DNA of 64,000 nucleotides from Gimesia chilikensis (GTDB lineage: Bacteria > Planctomycetota > Planctomycetia > Planctomycetales > Planctomycetaceae). Of this stretch, positions 17,417 through 26,412 are shown piece by piece. How positions within the stretch are numbered: position 1 is the first letter of the stretch; every line of letters begins with the position of its first letter. The position numbers were made by a program, and so were the translations under genes. The stretch spans positions 372,001-436,000 of the forward strand of contig NZ_VTSR01000009.1 in NCBI RefSeq assembly GCF_008329715.1. The letters are read 5' to 3'. Under the pieces are notes generated by a model. That model did not search any database. It worked only from the letters and a program-made list of their open reading frames with translations, and was not told where the DNA came from.

Positions 17417-18973
17417 ATGACGCTAAGAATTTACAACACACTGAGTCGCAAAAAAGAAGATTTCCAGACGATCAAACCAGGGAAGGTCGGCATCTATCTC
17501 TGCGGCCCCACGGTTTACAAGCATTCGCACATCGGTCACATGGTCGGCCCGGTGATCATCGACACCATCGCCCGTTACCTGAAGTACAACGGTTATGAAG
17601 TCAAGTTCGTCAACAACATCACGGACATTGATGACAAGCTGATCAATCGGGCAGCCGAAAAGAATATTTCGGTTGAAAAGCTGGCAGCCGAGATGACCCA
17701 GGATTACTTCGATAACCTGGAAACGATGGGCATTGATACCATTACCGATTTCCCCAAAGCGACCGACTACATCGACGCGATGCTGGAAATCATCCAGACG
17801 CTGATCGACCAGGGGAACGCTTACCCGCTGGACGGCGATGTCTACTTCTCTGCTGAGTCAGACAACAACTACGGATGCCTGAGTGGTCGGAAGATCGAAG
17901 AGATGATCGCCGGCACCCGTGTGGAAGCCAACGACAAGAAAAAGAATCCGGCTGACTTCGCTCTGTGGAAAAAATCACGACCAGGAGAACCGGCGTGGGA
18001 CAGCCCCTGGGGACCTGGTCGCCCCGGCTGGCACATCGAATGTTCTGCGATGAGCCGCAAACTGCTGGGTGATTCCTTCGACATTCATGGCGGCGGTCTG
18101 GACCTGATGTTTCCCCATCATGAAAACGAGCGAGCCCAGTCCGAATGCTGCACCGGTAAGACGTACGTGCGTTACTGGGTGCACAATGGTCTGATGCAGG
18201 CCAGCGACGCTGCCGGTAAAGTTGGCGGTCAGCACGATCGTCACGGAGATGTGGTCGTCGATCAGCAGGCTCAGGAAGCCGATAAGCTCTCCGGTTCCAA
18301 GGGAGCCGCTTCCGTGAAAGAACTGTTCGCGGTGCACCCTCCCGAAATCGTGCGGCTGTTCCTGCTGTCTACGCATTACCGCAGCCCGATTGCCTTCAGC
18401 GATGAAAACATCAGTGAAACCGGCAAGGGTATGGAAGGCTTTTATCGCTTCTTTGAAACATTTGAGCGAATCACAGGCGAAAGTTTCTATGACCTGGCAA
18501 CCGCCCAGAAACGGGACGCGTCGGTCACGCTGGAAGGGGAGCCGGGCGAATACTTCCAGCAGCTGGCTGAACTCCGCCAGCGGTTCTGGGAAGCGATGGA
18601 CGACGATTTCAACACCAGCGGTGCAATTGGCGTCCTGTTTGAACTGCGTTCCACATTAAACTCGTTGATCCACGAACAGAAACTGGATGGTCCCGGCAAA
18701 GACAACGAGCAGATGGTTGCCGCTCTCAAAACCGGTGCCTGCCTGCTCAAAGAGCTCTCCAATCTGCTGGGTGTCTTCCGCAAAGCCCCCGTTAAAGAAC
18801 AGGGAGCCGACGATGGTCTGGTCAACCAGTTGATGGAGCTGATCATCGATATCCGCAAGGATGCCCGCACCAATAAGAACTGGGACATTGCCGACAAAAT
18901 CCGCGATGGACTGGCTGCCTGTCAGATCACCGTGGAAGACCGTCCCGAAGGCAGTTTGTGGCGGCGGGGGTAA
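17417..18973 (+). CDS. cysS: Cysteinyl-tRNA synthetase with unusual KMSKS region
   Basis: 518 residues. Charges tRNA-Cys. Class I features: LCGPTVYKHSHIGHMVGP (zinc Cys and HIGH motif, about 29-46), NITDIDDKLI, zinc ligands in WHIECSAMS and HHENERAQSEC, and W-x-HNG. The normal GEKMSKSLGN is replaced by ADKLSGSKGA (around residue 288). An insert of some 35 residues rich in Gly, His and Asp precedes it (roughly 265-287). The C-terminal DALR-like helical region is intact. The frame is continuous and codon use normal, so this looks like a genuine sequence variant rather than a pseudogene. Confidence 0.93.
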   Translation: MTLRIYNTLSRKKEDFQTIKPGKVGIYLCGPTVYKHSHIGHMVGPVIIDTIARYLKYNGYEVKFVNNITDIDDKLINRAAEKNISVEKLAAEMTQDYFDNLETMGIDTITDFPKATDYIDAMLEIIQTLIDQGNAYPLDGDVYFSAESDNNYGCLSGRKIEEMIAGTRVEANDKKKNPADFALWKKSRPGEPAWDSPWGPGRPGWHIECSAMSRKLLGDSFDIHGGGLDLMFPHHENERAQSECCTGKTYVRYWVHNGLMQASDAAGKVGGQHDRHGDVVVDQQAQEADKLSGSKGAASVKELFAVHPPEIVRLFLLSTHYRSPIAFSDENISETGKGMEGFYRFFETFERITGESFYDLATAQKRDASVTLEGEPGEYFQQLAELRQRFWEAMDDDFNTSGAIGVLFELRSTLNSLIHEQKLDGPGKDNEQMVAALKTGACLLKELSNLLGVFRKAPVKEQGADDGLVNQLMELIIDIRKDARTNKNWDIADKIRDGLAACQITVEDRPEGSLWRRG

Positions 18974-19015
18974 TTCCGCCGGACACCTGTTTCGAACGGA
19001 GTCGTTTGAGCACAC

Positions 19016-19546
19016 ATGAAGGCAAACTCGACAATGGATGATGAAGAGTTGACACCTGCCACACGGTACCTGGGAATTGACCCGGGCCTGAACCGCACGG
19101 GTTACGCCCTGCTGGAACAGTCGGCCCGGGGTCCGGTGCTGTGCGAAGGAGGCATCATCCGTTCGAACCAGGAGATGAACCTCGCGGCGCGGGTGCATGA
19201 AATTGCCTCGGGAATCCGGGAAGTGATTACCGAGTATCGCCCTGATGTCATGGCCATCGAACAGGTATTTACGACTCCCAAGTTTCCCAAGAGTTCGATC
19301 ATCATGGCCCATGCACGCGGCGCGATTCTGTTCGCCGCCCATGACGCCGGCGTCCCCGTGGTGCATTACACTCCCACGCAGATCAAACGCCTGATTACAG
19401 GCAGCGGCCGTGCATCGAAAGAACAGATGCAGCATGCGATCAAAAACGAACTCGGATTAAAAACCATCCTGGAACCGAACGACGTCGCCGATGCCTTCGC
19501 GGCAGCGCTGTGCCACTACCATACGATTCGTGTGGCCTGCTTCTGA
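19016..19546 (+). CDS. ruvC: Holliday junction resolvase RuvC
   Basis: 176 residues. Endonuclease that resolves Holliday junctions with RuvAB. Catalytic acids are seen: Asp in YLGIDPGLNRTGY (residue 22), Glu in MAIEQVF (about 82), and the Asp pair in NDVADAFAAALCH near the C-terminus. The PTQIKRLITGSGRASKEQM segment is typical. The ATG used gives a short extra N-terminus; a second ATG 18 bases downstream is possible. It is followed after 35 bases by ruvA; ruvB is not in the window. Confidence 0.95.
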   Translation: MKANSTMDDEELTPATRYLGIDPGLNRTGYALLEQSARGPVLCEGGIIRSNQEMNLAARVHEIASGIREVITEYRPDVMAIEQVFTTPKFPKSSIIMAHARGAILFAAHDAGVPVVHYTPTQIKRLITGSGRASKEQMQHAIKNELGLKTILEPNDVADAFAAALCHYHTIRVACF

Positions 19547-19581
19547 ATTAAACACTCTTATCCCCTGAGAACAGCATTCCC

Positions 19582-20202
19582 ATGATTACAAATATCCGTG
19601 GCCAATTGAGCGAACTGAGTCTGACCGAGGCGATCATCTCGGTGGGGGCTTTTGACTATGAAGTGTTTATCCCCGAGTTTGTCCGCCGCCAGCTGCAACC
19701 TCTGATCGGTAAAGAGGTCAGTCTCAAAACCATCGAATACATCGAAGGAAACCCGCAGAAGGGGCGACTGACGCCGCGAATGATCGGTTTCATGAGCCAT
19801 GCAGAGCGGGAGTTCTTCGAACTGGTCTGCTCGGTGGATGGCGTGGGCGTCAAGAAAACACTAAGGGCCATGGTGCGTCCTGTGAAAGAGGTCGCCACCG
19901 CGATCGAAGAAAAAGACATTAAGCAACTCACGACACTCCCCGGCATCGGCCCCGCGGTGGCAGAACGGATCGTCGCTAAGCTTCGCCGCAAGATGGCCAA
20001 GTTTGCCCTGATTGTCGCCAAGGAATTTCCTGCCGACGAAGCACAGACCGACGTCTTCGGCGAAGCCTACGAGGCGCTACTCAGTCTGGGCTATTCCGCC
20101 AATGAAGCCCGCGATAAGGTAGAGACCATGGCCGCGGATGGCCAGAAGTTCAAGAGCATCGAGGAGTTCCTCACCGCACTCTACCAGCAGGAACGCAACT
20201 GA
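19582..20202 (+). CDS. ruvA: Holliday junction DNA helicase subunit RuvA
   Basis: 206 residues, usual length. Binds the four-way junction and loads RuvB. N-terminal OB fold starts MITNIRGQL; two helix-hairpin-helix motifs follow in the middle ([13 protein letters not shown] and [20 protein letters not shown]). The C-terminal RuvB-binding helices contain [17 protein letters not shown]. Last gene of the ispF-cysS-ruvC-ruvA run. Confidence 0.95.
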   Translation: MITNIRGQLSELSLTEAIISVGAFDYEVFIPEFVRRQLQPLIGKEVSLKTIEYIEGNPQKGRLTPRMIGFMSHAEREFFELVCSVDGVGVKKTLRAMVRPVKEVATAIEEKDIKQLTTLPGIGPAVAERIVAKLRRKMAKFALIVAKEFPADEAQTDVFGEAYEALLSLGYSANEARDKVETMAADGQKFKSIEEFLTALYQQERN

Positions 20203-20393
20203 AATCGGGCCCTCAGTATCGTTTCAACGCCACTGATCAATCGTTGCAACCGCTATAGTCCTCATCTTTGACGCCGAACTGCCTGCATCTGGTACCTGTT
20301 CGCATCTTCCCGTTTGTCCTTCGCTGCGCCTGACATAGCTTTGATGAAGCTAGCGACCCTACGGGGAGGAATGCGCAGACAGCCATTCCGCAT

Positions 20394-20413
20394 GCCACGA
20401 CTGTGATCGTGGC
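20394..20413 (+). promoter_or_regulatory. Hairpin immediately before the HD-GYP start codon
   Basis: GCCACGA, loop CTGTGA, TCGTGGC: a perfect 7-bp stem ending nine bases before the ATG at 20423. It covers the place where a ribosome-binding site would be, and no Shine-Dalgarno sequence is visible. It may limit translation initiation. It does not match the c-di-GMP riboswitch consensus. Confidence 0.4.
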
Positions 20414-20422
20414 GCCCCAGAT

Positions 20423-21805
20423 ATGAATGCATCAGAACAGCGTCTCAATCCTATGGTTTCAAAAGCTGCTGACAAAAAAAACAGTCCTTACACCGCGCTG
20501 GATATCGACCGCCTGCGTATCGGGGTCACCCTGCAGGCCCCCATTTATGAGGCGGAAGCCGAAAAAAACATCTTGCTGCTGGCCCGCGGTAAGAAAATCA
20601 CTCAGGCTTATATTGAAAGCCTGAAAAAGCGTGGCATCCGCAGCGTACGGGTCCATGAACGAGACCTGTCCAATTTGATGCTTCCCGATGGGGAAAGCCA
20701 ACAGTCAGAACCGGGGTCAGCAAGGAGACTCAAGCGCAGACGGACCCAACTGCGCACCAGCGCCTCCAGCAGAAAGCGGCAGGTGCCGGAAACCAGACAG
20801 GCGGGATCCCCCTGGCAGATTCAGACCAGTTCTTTCCTGCACCAGGTCAGTCCGGTTCAAACCACGGACTACGTCCCTGCCCTGCAATCGAAATACCACG
20901 AACAATTCCGAGTACTGACCAAAGCGACCGGGGAGATCTACAAACAGTTGCTGATCACAACCAGTGTCAGCATGTCACAGCTCAATAACATGACTGATGT
21001 TTCTCTCGCACAACTGTCTGATGATCTGGACCTGTTTGTGCTGGAAGGGACGTCACCTGTGGAGGATGGAAATCTCTGCAGACACGGTTTGCAGATGTCG
21101 AGCCTGGCACTGGCGATGGGCACGCAGCTGGGACTGGACCGCGATACGTTATCCCAGCTCTCCATCGGCTGCCTGTTACATGATGTGGGCATGCAGAAAA
21201 TCACAGCCTGTACTTCGCTCAGCCACGAGCCTGCCAGCCAGCTCGAACGACTGGAAGTGAAAAAACATCCGATTCTCACCTATGACCTGCTCAATCAGCT
21301 GCATGAAATTCCGATGGTCTCCCGGATGGTGGCTTACCAGATTCACGAACGCTGCGATGGATCGGGTTATCCGCGCGGGCAACAGGGGAATCAGATTCAT
21401 CCTCTGTCCAAAATTGCCGCCGTTGCCGATGAATACATCAATCTCGTTTCGGACCATGCACTGTCGCCGGGATTACTGCCCTACCAGGCCGCGGAAAAGC
21501 TGATTTTCGACGCCGCCCACGGCAAATATGACGTTCAGGCGGTTCGCGCTTTGCTGCAGTCCATCTCGCTTTATCCGGTCGGATCACTGGTTGAGTTGAA
21601 TAACGGACAACGGGCCCAGGTGATTCGTACCAATCGACAGCACTACGGCACACCGATCGTCAAGCTGCTGGATGGTAGCAACAATGAGACGATTCTCAAT
21701 CTGCTGGCACACGATGATCTCACCGTCGTGCGTGCTCTCTCCCGGAATGATCTGCAGCCTGCTGCAGAAACTTCTGAGGCAGGTATCATTTGCCAGCCGG
21801 TGTAA
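20423..21805 (+). CDS. HD-GYP domain protein (probable c-di-GMP phosphodiesterase or sensor)
   Basis: 460 residues, no signal peptide or membrane segment. An N-terminal region of about 100 residues (GVTLQAPIYEAEAEKNILLLARGKKIT...) resembles the small domain often found before HD-GYP. The HD-GYP domain spans roughly 210-385: RHGLQMSSLALAMG, LLHDVGMQKI (HD pair near 253-254), KKHPILTYDLL and QIHERCDGSGYPRG. The last motif is normally HHE-x2-DGxGYP; here the first His is Ile, so metal coordination may be altered. A C-terminal segment, SLVELNNGQRAQVIRTN, is typical of this group. The gene ends five bases from the convergent kinase gene. Confidence 0.88.
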   Translation: MNASEQRLNPMVSKAADKKNSPYTALDIDRLRIGVTLQAPIYEAEAEKNILLLARGKKITQAYIESLKKRGIRSVRVHERDLSNLMLPDGESQQSEPGSARRLKRRRTQLRTSASSRKRQVPETRQAGSPWQIQTSSFLHQVSPVQTTDYVPALQSKYHEQFRVLTKATGEIYKQLLITTSVSMSQLNNMTDVSLAQLSDDLDLFVLEGTSPVEDGNLCRHGLQMSSLALAMGTQLGLDRDTLSQLSIGCLLHDVGMQKITACTSLSHEPASQLERLEVKKHPILTYDLLNQLHEIPMVSRMVAYQIHERCDGSGYPRGQQGNQIHPLSKIAAVADEYINLVSDHALSPGLLPYQAAEKLIFDAAHGKYDVQAVRALLQSISLYPVGSLVELNNGQRAQVIRTNRQHYGTPIVKLLDGSNNETILNLLAHDDLTVVRALSRNDLQPAAETSEAGIICQPV

Positions 21806-21810
21806 CCTAC

Positions 21811-23169
21811 TCAACCGATGAGTGCGACCCGTAAATCCATGACGTTGGTCTGTGTCGCTCCGGTCTTGATCAGCCCCCCGATTTGCGACAGGCAGGGGTA
21901 GGCATTGTGCGTTTGCAGGTAGTCGTCGACATTAATCCCTAGTTCGTGCGCCTTCTTTTGGATCCGGGAATCAATGATTCCACCGGCCGCATCGGTCGGA
22001 CCATCTTCACCATCGGTGCCCCCTGAAAGCAGACAGACGTCTGTCAGATCTTCTTCCCAGAGCCTTTGAAGTGCAGCCAGAACGACTTCCTGATTACGGC
22101 CCCCTTTACCGGGATGCGGAGTGGAGGAAAGATCAACCACCGGCTCACCGCCACTCAAAATACAGGCAGGCCGCGAAACCGGTCCCTGACCACTGTGGAT
22201 CTTCAGACAGAGTTCGGCCAGATCAACACCCACTTCGGAAGCAACCCCTTCATTTGTCGAACCGAGGGAGTAGACTTTATACCCCAGACTGCGGGCCGCG
22301 TTTTCAGCAGCCGACAGGGCAGTCGCGTTGCTGCCGATGATTTCGTTGATGATAGTCTTCTGTGGTTCCGTCGTGACGCTGCCCTGCCCTGTCTGCTTCC
22401 CTTCGAGGATCGTCCAGACGGACTCAGGAATTCGGTCTCGATCGAGAATCAATCGCTGCAGCACCGCGACCGCATCCGCGGGGGTCGACTGATCCTGAAC
22501 CGTCGGTCCCGAGGCAATGATATCCAGCGGATCTCCCACGACATCAGAGATAATCAGTGCGATCACCGTCCCGGAGGTAGCGGCCTGCGCCAGACGACCT
22601 CCTTTCACCTGGGAGATCTGTTTGCGCACACAGTTGAGTTCCTGAATCGTGGCTCCAGACGACATCAGCAGCCGCGTGACGGCCTGCTTGTCTTCTAGCG
22701 TCACCGGCGGAAGTGGAGCGGACAACAATGCACTGCCGCCCCCCGAGATTAACACCAGGCAGAGATCATCCGGTTGAAGCTGAGAGATCATTTTCAGAAT
22801 CTGCCGCGATCCATAGACGCCTTCCGGTGTAGGCTCATTCAGACTGGCAGGGCGAGCGGGATAGAGATTGATTCTGCCGAGTGTTCTGACACAGTCAGCG
22901 GGAACATTCACCCATCCGCGACAGCGTTCCAGCAGGGGAGAACCGTCCAGAGCGGCTTCGACTCCGGCCGCCATCCCGGACCCGGCTTTACCGGCTCCCA
23001 CGACAACCAGATTTTCGTGTCCTTCGAGTGGAAAGTTATGACCACAGATCGAGAGTTCCTGGCCCGAAACCTGGATCGCCTGGCGGACCAGGGACTGGGA
23101 ATCAACGGCCCGGACACCGCTCTTCCAGATCTGCAGAGCACGTTCGGCGAGAGAGGTCATCTCAGACAT
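21811..23169 (-). CDS. Glycerate 2-kinase (MOFRL family)
   Basis: 452 residues. Family DUF4147/MOFRL kinases phosphorylate D-glycerate at position 2, feeding glycolysis. Seen are VVVGAGKAGSGMAAGVE (N-terminal nucleotide-binding part), LVLISGGGSALLSAP, LNCVRKQISQVKGGRLAQA, IISDVVGDPLDIIASGPT, and in the C-terminal MOFRL domain LSGGEPVV, GKGGRNQEVVLAAL and LSGGTDGEDGPTDAAGG. Last gene of a minus-strand set after two small genes (44-base spacer). It is convergent with the HD-GYP gene. Confidence 0.93.
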   Translation of the reverse strand: MSEMTSLAERALQIWKSGVRAVDSQSLVRQAIQVSGQELSICGHNFPLEGHENLVVVGAGKAGSGMAAGVEAALDGSPLLERCRGWVNVPADCVRTLGRINLYPARPASLNEPTPEGVYGSRQILKMISQLQPDDLCLVLISGGGSALLSAPLPPVTLEDKQAVTRLLMSSGATIQELNCVRKQISQVKGGRLAQAATSGTVIALIISDVVGDPLDIIASGPTVQDQSTPADAVAVLQRLILDRDRIPESVWTILEGKQTGQGSVTTEPQKTIINEIIGSNATALSAAENAARSLGYKVYSLGSTNEGVASEVGVDLAELCLKIHSGQGPVSRPACILSGGEPVVDLSSTPHPGKGGRNQEVVLAALQRLWEEDLTDVCLLSGGTDGEDGPTDAAGGIIDSRIQKKAHELGINVDDYLQTHNAYPCLSQIGGLIKTGATQTNVMDLRVALIG

Positions 23170-23213
23170 GGCTACCTCATCAGGGTAAACAGGCGGGCAA
23201 GCTTATTGTATTT

Positions 23214-23771
23214 TCAGGGAGCGACCGAGTCTTGAGCAGGGTCTTCCACACTCGTACCCAGGGAACGAGCCAGTTCCTTCGCCAGCACGCGTCCTTGAAC
23301 TTCCTGAGGCGGAACCCCCTTTTTGATCAGTTCCTCCCGGTACTTCCGGTCTTCCTGATCATACCAGAGCGGGTCTACTTTTGCCTGCGAGATGGAGGCG
23401 ACTTTCCAGACTCCGGTCTGACTTTTTAAGAGATGAATGTCGGGCTTGATGGCATAGCCCTCTTTTTGAATCTGAATGCGAACCTGGGCTGCACCACCCT
23501 CAATTTTCACATCCAGTACCCGACAATCCAAGGGGGCCGTGCTGTCCTGAGATTCCTGTTTGAGCTGGGTGGCCAGATCGGCTTTCTCAGGGGTCAGCAG
23601 AGCGCGAATTCGTGCCTGGTTACCTGTTTCCAGGGCGGACACAAACTCAAGCGCAATCTGCCTTACCTGATAATGCTCATAAAAACGCTGGGCTCCCAGA
23701 ATGATCAGATAGAGTCCTGAGACCACCAGTGCACTGATCAGAAACTTTTGGGAAAGAGGTCGGGAGACCAT
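23214..23771 (-). CDS. Membrane-anchored protein of unknown function
   Basis: 185 residues. One N-terminal membrane segment (FLISALVVSGLYLIILGA) anchors a soluble part of about 150 residues. The alternating pattern ALEFVSALETGNQARIRALLTPEKADLA followed by beta strands (AAQVRIQIQKEGY, GVWKVASIS) recalls NTF2-like/DUF4878 folds, but this is only a resemblance. Its start codon overlaps the stop of the upstream 72-residue gene as TGATG, so the two are translationally coupled. Confidence 0.75.
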   Translation of the reverse strand: MVSRPLSQKFLISALVVSGLYLIILGAQRFYEHYQVRQIALEFVSALETGNQARIRALLTPEKADLATQLKQESQDSTAPLDCRVLDVKIEGGAAQVRIQIQKEGYAIKPDIHLLKSQTGVWKVASISQAKVDPLWYDQEDRKYREELIKKGVPPQEVQGRVLAKELARSLGTSVEDPAQDSVAP

Positions 23772-23989
23772 CAGGCGCCCGGACGGAGATGACTGTATGC
23801 AGTCAGAATTGCATAGAGATCTGCGGGAATTTTCACTTCGTCTTCTGAAAAATCAGAGACCCAGGTGCGACGGTAATAGACTGCTTCAGCCAGAGCGTCA
23901 GCAATTTCACCAAAGCGGACATTCACCAGGCTTTCTGCCTGATCGAGAGTATCTTCTTCACCCGTGAATATACGAAGCCGATGTTGCAT
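23771..23989 (-). CDS. Small acidic protein of unknown function
   Basis: 72 residues, no signal or membrane segment. Helical in appearance (EDTLDQAESLVNVRFGEIADALAEAV) with a conserved-looking aromatic core (YYRRTWVSDF). It overlaps the next gene by the TGATG arrangement, which strongly supports both as real genes. First gene of the set leading to glycerate 2-kinase. Function unknown. Confidence 0.7.
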   Translation of the reverse strand: MQHRLRIFTGEEDTLDQAESLVNVRFGEIADALAEAVYYRRTWVSDFSEDEVKIPADLYAILTAYSHLRPGA

Positions 23990-24331
23990 GGCGGATCCTT
24001 CCTATTTCGAACTCGCTGATGAATTGACCGACAGACTCCGCTCTCGGGCAGGGGAAACTCCCTGCAAACAATCATCAAAACCATTGAGCTGAACAAACGA
24101 GAGACCGGGATCACCCCGACCTCATAGTATTTATCGGCTTCAGCAATTTGGCTTCTTGAAAGAAAAAGTTCAGTTTTTTCTGAAAATAGCGGCTGTAAGA
24201 TTTCGCCAGTCTCTCTAATTTGAAATCGGCAATGTAAGAATTACCAGACGATCGGCGATTTTCGCGCATTGAGCACGCTCAGAGAAAATTGAAACAGCAA
24301 AGATTGCCGAGCGAAAATCAATGCCCGGCGT
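23990..24331. other. Intergenic region with a 9-bp inverted repeat
   Basis: About 340 bases between two minus-strand units. GATTTTCGC (24257-24265) and GCGAAAATC (24311-24319) are perfect inverted repeats downstream of the HAD gene stop, possibly part of its 3' end structure. No T-run makes it a clear intrinsic terminator. The promoter of the 72-residue gene should lie at 23990-24150. Confidence 0.4.
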
Positions 24332-24991
24332 TCAGTTGCCGGAAAGTGGGGCAGAAAACCCAAGCAACTCCGGCAGTTCCTGCATGGATCGGAAGGCTTG
24401 CGCTCCCAATGCTTCGAGTTCGGCAGGTGAACTATGGTCGGCATAACCCAGTACCGGGATGCCCGCCGCGACCGCTGCCTGGACTCCCAGGTGACTGTCT
24501 TCAATGACCACACAGTCTTCCGGACGGACGCCCATCTGGGAAGCTGCATACAGGTAAAGGTCCGGTTCGGGTTTCCAGACCCCCACCGTATAAGCCGAAT
24601 AAATCCGGCCGTCAAAGAAGCGGGCCAGATCGGTGATTTTGAGCGTCAGTGCCATTTTTTCTTCGGGACCGTTTGAAGCGACGCACTTCTGTACGGGAAT
24701 CGCTTCCAACGCTTCTCGAACTCCCCGGATCGGCTGAAGCTCGGACTGAAACACCACCGCCATTTGTGCCCGTACCTGAGTGGCAAAATCTGCCGGTAGC
24801 TTCTGTCCCATTTGTGATTCGACCACCGCCAGGCAATCCGCGAGCTTGCCCCCCTTGAACTGCTGCACCGCATCTTCGGGAGAGAGCGGAAAACCGATGT
24901 CGGTAATCATCTCCGCCAGTACCCGGTTTCCCAGGGTTTCGCTGTCGACCAGTACACCGTCGCAATCAAAAATAACCGCTTGATACTTCAT
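24332..24991 (-). CDS. HAD superfamily phosphatase (beta-phosphoglucomutase-like)
   Basis: 219 residues. HAD subfamily IA: motif I is IFDCDGVLVDS (nucleophile Asp9, Asp11), motif II CVASNGP, motif III Lys in VGVWKPEPD, and motif IV VVIEDSHLGVQAAVAAG. The cap domain occupies about residues 16-80. Substrate undefined; relatives include beta-phosphoglucomutase, 6-phosphogluconate phosphatase and other sugar phosphatases. It follows the Rieske gene by 27 bases and is likely co-transcribed. Confidence 0.92.
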   Translation of the reverse strand: MKYQAVIFDCDGVLVDSETLGNRVLAEMITDIGFPLSPEDAVQQFKGGKLADCLAVVESQMGQKLPADFATQVRAQMAVVFQSELQPIRGVREALEAIPVQKCVASNGPEEKMALTLKITDLARFFDGRIYSAYTVGVWKPEPDLYLYAASQMGVRPEDCVVIEDSHLGVQAAVAAGIPVLGYADHSSPAELEALGAQAFRSMQELPELLGFSAPLSGN

Positions 24992-25018
24992 ATCGCTGTT
25001 TCGAGACTCAATAAATAA

Positions 25019-25339
25019 TCAGGAATTTGCGTCTGGCAGCTCGACGTAAATTCCGTCTGCTTCGACAGTCACGGGATAAGTCGGATGGCAGAGCCGTTCA
25101 TTCAGGCAATGCTGGCCGGTAGTCACATCGAATTGCCAGCCATGCCAGGGACAGGTCACCACTGTTCCCGTCAAAGCGCCCTCACCCAGTGGTCCCCCCG
25201 CGTGGGGACAGACACCGTCCATTGCATAATATTGATCATCAACGTGGAACAGGGCGATAATGCGATCTTCCGCCACAAACTCGGCAGCGGTCCCTTCCGG
25301 AACCTGATCTACATCGGCGATCCGCACTTTATTTCCCAT
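25019..25339 (-). CDS. Rieske [2Fe-2S] ferredoxin (NirD/BphA3-like)
   Basis: 106 residues. Cluster ligands are complete: CPHAGGPLG (Cys44, His46) and CPWHGWQFD (Cys63, His66). No signal or anchor, so a cytosolic electron carrier of the type used with dioxygenases or nitrite reductase. Neither partner is in the neighbourhood; it lies between an acyltransferase and a HAD phosphatase on the same strand, which gives no functional clue. Confidence 0.93.
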   Translation of the reverse strand: MGNKVRIADVDQVPEGTAAEFVAEDRIIALFHVDDQYYAMDGVCPHAGGPLGEGALTGTVVTCPWHGWQFDVTTGQHCLNERLCHPTYPVTVEADGIYVELPDANS

Positions 25340-25431
25340 TCATCACTCCAGACTGATATTCGCGCTTCCGGGTTCACTGACGCCGGCTCTTCCTCAATCA
25401 GGTTGTAGTGGAGACGCGGGCGGGAATCAAT

Positions 25432-26412
25432 TCAGGCGGCTCTTTTTTCCGCAATCGGCTCTGCCTGGCGTTTCTTTTTCTCACGCACACGTGGCTGACT
25501 CTTCCAGCGTCGATGGACCCAGAAATACTGTTCGGGTGATTTGCGGATCGCCTTTTCCAGCGACGAAGTAAACTGTTGCGTAAGTTCGCCAACCGGGTCT
25601 TTGGAGACACATTTGGTAGCGTCGATCAACTCTTCACAACCCATCTCAAATTTGATCCACTGATTCTGTTCGAAGTCATCAGGCAAACGGCGGGCATAAC
25701 CCACACAGATATAGGCCCGGTATTCGAGGGCCAGCAGGGCAATCGACTTGAATGTCGAAGCCGGTTTGCCAAAGAAGTTCACAAACAGTCCCCGCTTGCC
25801 GGCATCCTGATCACCCAGCAGCGCCAAATGGCCCCGGCGTTCAATGGTGGCGACCATGTCATCATAACCGCCGCTTTTCGCCATCGCCCGGTGGCCGGTG
25901 TGCTGACGGAACTGCGCGAACCATTTATTCAGGTAAGGATTATCCAGTTCCCGTGCCACAACGCCCATGGGAAATCCAAACAGACCGAATACCGAGACCG
26001 CAATCTCCCAGTTACCATAATGACCGCTGAGCAGAATCACCGGACGTCCGGAACAGAGGGCAGTAATCAGTTCGGGGGGATAATCGAAGTCGAGCACATC
26101 AAAGATATTGCCCCGGTGCAGTTTGCGAGGCAGTTGAATAATCTCGACGATCATACGAAACAGATGCGTCCACATCTGGTAGATCGTCTCGTCGATTTCT
26201 TTTTCTGAAAGTTCTTCACCAAAGGCAGTCCGCAGGTTTTCAGCAGCGACATGATACCGGGTCATCTTACGCGGCAGACAACGGTGAATGACAAACGCCA
26301 GGCCTTTAGCCAGTTTCACCGACTCCCTGAGCGGTAATGATCGAACCACACAGACCAGGGTCTGAAATACCAGATATTCCAGTCGGTATCGCATCATGCG
26401 CCAATTAATCAT
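25432..26412 (-). CDS. Lipid A-type acyltransferase (LpxL/HtrB family)
   Basis: 326 residues from the chosen start. The frame extends 55 residues further upstream, but the ATG at 26412 has AAGGGA in the right place and begins MINWRMMRYRLEYL as usual for the family. The catalytic HX4E motif is seen in SGHYGNWE (near residue 130). Other family blocks are GVVARELDNPYLNKWF and GHLALLGDQDAGKRGLFVNFFGKPAST (the family's substrate loop), and PEQYFWVHRRWK at the end. The C-terminus is strongly basic. It probably adds a secondary acyl chain to lipid A on the inner membrane, in keeping with LPS in planctomycetes. Confidence 0.9.
   Translation of the reverse strand: MINWRMMRYRLEYLVFQTLVCVVRSLPLRESVKLAKGLAFVIHRCLPRKMTRYHVAAENLRTAFGEELSEKEIDETIYQMWTHLFRMIVEIIQLPRKLHRGNIFDVLDFDYPPELITALCSGRPVILLSGHYGNWEIAVSVFGLFGFPMGVVARELDNPYLNKWFAQFRQHTGHRAMAKSGGYDDMVATIERRGHLALLGDQDAGKRGLFVNFFGKPASTFKSIALLALEYRAYICVGYARRLPDDFEQNQWIKFEMGCEELIDATKCVSKDPVGELTQQFTSSLEKAIRKSPEQYFWVHRRWKSQPRVREKKKRQAEPIAEKRAA

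Noticed and set aside
20203..20422. Possible c-di-GMP riboswitch before the HD-GYP gene
   Set aside because: The conserved GEMM core and tetraloop-receptor sequences were not found; only a simple hairpin is present.
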